Assembly: GCA_003282205.1 (NCBI GenBank)
Contig: QBZW01000002.1
Coordinates: 62,001-126,000 of the forward strand
DNA from: Pelagibacteraceae bacterium AG-337-G04
Lineage (GTDB): Bacteria; Pseudomonadota; Alphaproteobacteria; Pelagibacterales; Pelagibacteraceae
Direction of reading: 5' to 3'
DNA length: 64,000 nucleotides
Shown here: in pieces, positions 61,453-64,000 of the stretch
How the letters are laid out: each line of letters begins with the position of its first letter
Numbering within the stretch: the first letter of the stretch is position 1
Notes under the pieces: model-generated
The model's input: the letters and a program-made list of their open reading frames with translations, nothing else
Told to the model about the DNA's origin: nothing
The model's database searches: none
Translations under genes and position numbers: made by a program

Positions 61453-62469
61453 ATGTTAAAATTAATAACAAAAATAACTGCTGCTATAGCTCTAGTCTCT
61501 ATTGCTTTATTTGGTTCTGCAAATGCAAAAACTTTAAAAATAGAAACTCATTTTACAGCTAGCTCACCAAATGGTGAAGTTGCAGCTCAATTCGCTAAAA
61601 ACGTAGAAAAGTTTTCTGGCGGAAGCTTAAAAGTACAAATGTTCTACTCATCATCAGTTACAGGAAAGTCTGCTGAGGTATTTAACTCTGCACAAACTGG
61701 AATTATTGACTGTGATATGACAGGTGCTGGATACCAAACTGGTAAAAATGCAGCTTTCCAATTTGCAGGCGATGTAATGGGTGGATATGACAACCCTTAT
61801 CAACAATATGAATTCTTGAATTTCCCAGGAGCTCAAGAAGCTGTTGATGCACTATACAACAAATATGGAATGACTTTAATTGGTTGGTGGATACCAGGAC
61901 ATGAGTCTTTAATATCTAGCAAACCAATTCCAGATGTTGCGTCTATAAAAGACTTTAAATTTAGATCACCTCCAGGAATGGAAAGTATGATCTTTACAGC
62001 ATTAGGTGCTAAGCCGATCGTGATGGATTTTGGTGAAGTTCCAACTGCTTTACAAACTGGTCTAATTGATGGTGCCGACTATTCATCTTTAGCTACAAAC
62101 TATGCAGGTGGACACTATGAGCAAAATAAATATGCTACATATCCAGGCTTCCACTCTATGCCAGCTGACCATTTAGCTTGTAATACAAAAGTTTGGAACA
62201 AGTTAAAGCCTCATGAAAAAGGTGCAATGTTAGCAGCAATCGAAATCTGCGGTAGAACAATCACTAGTTTAGTTGAGAGAAAAAATGCTGAAGCAGTTAA
62301 AGCTTTAAACGCTATGGGTGTTACTCTTCATGACTGGTCTAGAGAAGATAGACTTAAGTTTAGAAATGCTGCACTTGGAGCTTGGGAAGAATGGAAGAAA
62401 AAATCTCCTGAAGCTGCTGCTCTTATTGAGATACACAAAGCTTACATGAAAGCTAACGGTATCCTATAA
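61453..62469 (+). CDS. dctP: TRAP transporter solute-binding protein (DctP family)
   Basis: A 338-residue periplasmic protein with a signal peptide of about 25 residues ending in ANA. DctP-family features follow: FSGGSLKVQMFYSSSVTG, the SPPGMESMIFTALGAKPI segment around the carboxylate-binding Arg, and FGEVPTALQTGLIDGADYS. It binds an organic acid, here probably a sugar acid given the dehydratases upstream. GAGAGGGAAAA gives a strong ribosome binding site. A hairpin at 62494-62515 separates it from dctQ. Confidence 0.93.
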   Translation: MLKLITKITAAIALVSIALFGSANAKTLKIETHFTASSPNGEVAAQFAKNVEKFSGGSLKVQMFYSSSVTGKSAEVFNSAQTGIIDCDMTGAGYQTGKNAAFQFAGDVMGGYDNPYQQYEFLNFPGAQEAVDALYNKYGMTLIGWWIPGHESLISSKPIPDVASIKDFKFRSPPGMESMIFTALGAKPIVMDFGEVPTALQTGLIDGADYSSLATNYAGGHYEQNKYATYPGFHSMPADHLACNTKVWNKLKPHEKGAMLAAIEICGRTITSLVERKNAEAVKALNAMGVTLHDWSREDRLKFRNAALGAWEEWKKKSPEAAALIEIHKAYMKANGIL

Positions 62470-62493
62470 TTATTAGCAACATAAGAAAATATT

Positions 62494-62515
62494 GAAGGGC
62501 CCGAAAGGGCCTTTC
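62494..62515 (+). terminator. G+C-rich hairpin between dctP and dctQ
   Basis: A 9-bp stem, GAAGGGCCC / GGGCCTTTC (one G-T wobble), closes a GAAA (GNRA) loop. It lies 24 bases after the dctP stop. Only a weak T-rich tail follows (CTTATAAAAC, then ATTTTTTT), so partial termination or protection of the dctP mRNA 3' end is likelier than full termination. Confidence 0.75.
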
Positions 62516-62537
62516 TTATAAAACAATTTTTTTGCCA

Positions 62538-63122
62538 ATGAATGATAAAGAGCTTCAAGATAAACAATTAAAAGAGCAAAGTGAAAAAGTTGCAAGCAAA
62601 GACGATTTTCCAATATTTTGGATAGATAGAATTTCTTTATTTTTAAGCCATACAATTAAATATTTAATCCCAGTAATAGTACTTGTGATGATGTATGAAA
62701 TTTTTATGAGATATGTCTTATTTAAACCTACCTTATGGGCTAATGAATTATGCTTATGGTTGGCTGGTGTTTGTTATTTAGTTGGCGGGATATATGCAAC
62801 AAGATTAAGAAGCCATATAAGAATAGTATTATTATATGATTATGTCAGTAGACCAACACAGCGAATTTTTGATCTAATTAGCACAATAGTTATTGTTCTT
62901 TTTGCGGGGGCTGTAATTTATGGTGGTATGGAAGATGCATACAGATCATTTGTAAACTGGGAGAGATTTGCAACTTATTGGGATCCACCAATACCAGCCA
63001 CTATGAAACCACTTACACTAATATGTGTATTTCTTATTGCACTTCAGTCTATTAACAATTTAATAATCGATTGGAGAAATCCGAAGGAAAGACAATACGA
63101 TCCAGCAAAAGATTTAGAATAA
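62538..63122 (+). CDS. dctQ: TRAP transporter small membrane subunit (DctQ family)
   Basis: A 194-residue protein with four membrane segments (about 38-58, 75-92, 115-135, 155-172). The DctQ motif MRYVLFKPTLWANELCLWLAG-like segment is present, with the conserved W-x-x-E (WANE). I chose ATG 62538 over TTG 62532. The N-terminal 30 residues are hydrophilic and Lys/Glu-rich. DctM begins one base after its stop. DctQ and DctM form the membrane carrier that receives substrate from DctP. Confidence 0.92.
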   Translation: MNDKELQDKQLKEQSEKVASKDDFPIFWIDRISLFLSHTIKYLIPVIVLVMMYEIFMRYVLFKPTLWANELCLWLAGVCYLVGGIYATRLRSHIRIVLLYDYVSRPTQRIFDLISTIVIVLFAGAVIYGGMEDAYRSFVNWERFATYWDPPIPATMKPLTLICVFLIALQSINNLIIDWRNPKERQYDPAKDLE

Positions 63123-63123
63123 T

Positions 63124-64000
63124 ATGGAATTTGAAATAGGAACACTCTCGATAATACTTATTGTTGGATTATTAGCTCTTATCGCAATTGGTGTTCCAAT
63201 GGGTTTTGCCTCAGGTTTTATGGGAGCGGTGCTTGTATTTCTATACATTGGTGAGCATGCATTAGGAATTCTTCTTTCAAGATATTATTCGCTTGTTGTA
63301 ACCTATTCTTTTTTATCGGTACCCTTATTTATTTTCATGGCCTCCTTACTTGAACGCTCAAATATTGCGAGAGATTTATATGATGCATTAAATGCTTGGT
63401 TAAGAAAAACTAGAGGAGGAGTTGGAGTGGTAACTGCAATCATGGCAACAATTATGGCTGCTATGAGTGGAATTATTGGAGGAGAAATAGTTTTATTAGG
63501 ATTGATTGCATTACCTCAGATGTTGAGATTAAAATATGATCAAGATATGTCTATTGGTATTATTTGTGCATCAGGTTCTCTTGGTACTATGATACCTCCA
63601 TCTATTGTTTTAATTATATACGGATTGACAACAGAAACTTCAATTACAATGTTATTCCAAGAAGCTATTGTTCCAGGTCTAATGATTTCAGGTTTAATAA
63701 TTACTTACATACTTATACGTACAAGATTACAACCACATCTTGCACCATTAAGTGATGAACCAGCTTTAACTTTGAAAGAAAAAATGTCTTACCTTCCAGG
63801 CCTTTTACCACCAATTGGTATTGTAATAATTGTTTTAGGTTCAATTTATTCTGGAATAACAGGTATCACAGAAGCAGCTGGCATGGGTGTAGTTGCAACA
63901 TTAATTATAATAGGCGCAAGAAAAGAGCTAACATGGTTTTTATTTAAAGATGCACTTGTTCGAACTTTTAAAGCATCAGGTACCATTTTAACAATTACTT
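63124..64000 (+). CDS. dctM: TRAP transporter large membrane subunit (DctM family), 3' end outside window
   Basis: The frame is open from ATG 63124 to the window edge: 292 codons of a protein usually about 430 residues. It starts MEFEIGTLSIILIVGLLALI with several membrane segments. It has the DctM hallmarks GVPMGFASG, YSFLSVPLFIFMASLLERS, GVGVVTAIMATIMAAMSG and ASGSLGTMIPPSIVLIIYG. It forms the sodium-coupled channel of the TRAP system with dctQ, which ends one base upstream. Confidence 0.95.
   Translation, partial: MEFEIGTLSIILIVGLLALIAIGVPMGFASGFMGAVLVFLYIGEHALGILLSRYYSLVVTYSFLSVPLFIFMASLLERSNIARDLYDALNAWLRKTRGGVGVVTAIMATIMAAMSGIIGGEIVLLGLIALPQMLRLKYDQDMSIGIICASGSLGTMIPPSIVLIIYGLTTETSITMLFQEAIVPGLMISGLIITYILIRTRLQPHLAPLSDEPALTLKEKMSYLPGLLPPIGIVIIVLGSIYSGITGITEAAGMGVVATLIIIGARKELTWFLFKDALVRTFKASGTILTIT

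Noticed and set aside
1-64000. CRISPR arrays, phage genes, transposases, toxin-antitoxin pairs, tRNA or rRNA genes
   Set aside because: Read for repeats with regular spacers, integrase or transposase motifs and tRNA T-loop sequences; none found. The accessory half carries metabolic genes without mobility genes.

Overview
The window looks like a Pelagibacterales (SAR11-type) alphaproteobacterial chromosome. It is very A+T rich and tightly packed: most neighbouring genes overlap by 1-20 bases or sit within 20 bases, and no gene-free gap exceeds about 230 bases. It has SAR11-like solute-binding proteins, a Suf iron-sulfur operon under an Rrf2/IscR regulator, and almost no transcription factors. 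I see no rRNA, tRNA, CRISPR array, insertion sequence or phage gene. The species assignment is inferred from gene content and composition, not from a marker gene.

Bases 1-23,800 are conserved housekeeping. On the minus strand lie accC (cut by the window edge), accB and aroQ. Then come thiS-thiG, a ribonuclease E/G lacking its usual zinc link, penicillin-binding protein 1A, prfB with its programmed +1 frameshift, a large AsmA-like protein, tyrS, anmK and an alpha/beta hydrolase. The eight-gene operon iscR-sufB-sufC-sufD-sufS-sufU-sufT-sufA/erpA follows, headed by an excellent type-1 IscR site. glnA, a YbaK-type editing protein and an EamA exporter close this half.

Bases 23,800-64,000 are an accessory catabolic region for polyols, sugars and sugar acids. 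The first block (23.8-38.8 kb) has inositol-type genes: two Gfo/Idh/MocA dehydrogenases, an IolE-like and an IolD-like enzyme, and a third Gfo/Idh/MocA protein. Inserted among them are two iron/2-oxoglutarate oxygenases, a ketopantoate-reductase-like protein, a zinc DUF1907 protein translationally coupled to a degenerate PanB-like protein, an HpaI-type aldolase and an aldehyde dehydrogenase. An RbsB-type ABC importer with a FucU/RbsD mutarotase and a ribokinase-like kinase follows. Next are an L-rhamnonate-dehydratase-like enzyme and a PdxA-like dehydrogenase, divergent from a complete tripartite tricarboxylate transporter (TctCBA). Then come a short-chain dehydrogenase, a ROK kinase, a GtsABC/MalK-type sugar ABC importer, and more dehydrogenases. 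UxaA-type and IlvD/Edd-type sugar-acid dehydratases, a 2-hydroxyacid dehydrogenase and a TRAP transporter (DctP, DctQ and the start of DctM) end the window.

Four binding-protein-dependent uptake systems of four classes thus sit within 25 kb, each beside oxidoreductases, dehydratases or kinases that could process the imported substrate. Each binding-protein gene is followed at once by a G+C-rich hairpin, and three share nearly the same strong ribosome binding site. This suggests a common way of making binding protein in excess over its membrane partners without regulators. The most novel-looking unit is the DUF1907 plus PanB-like pair with its oxygenase and reductase neighbours.
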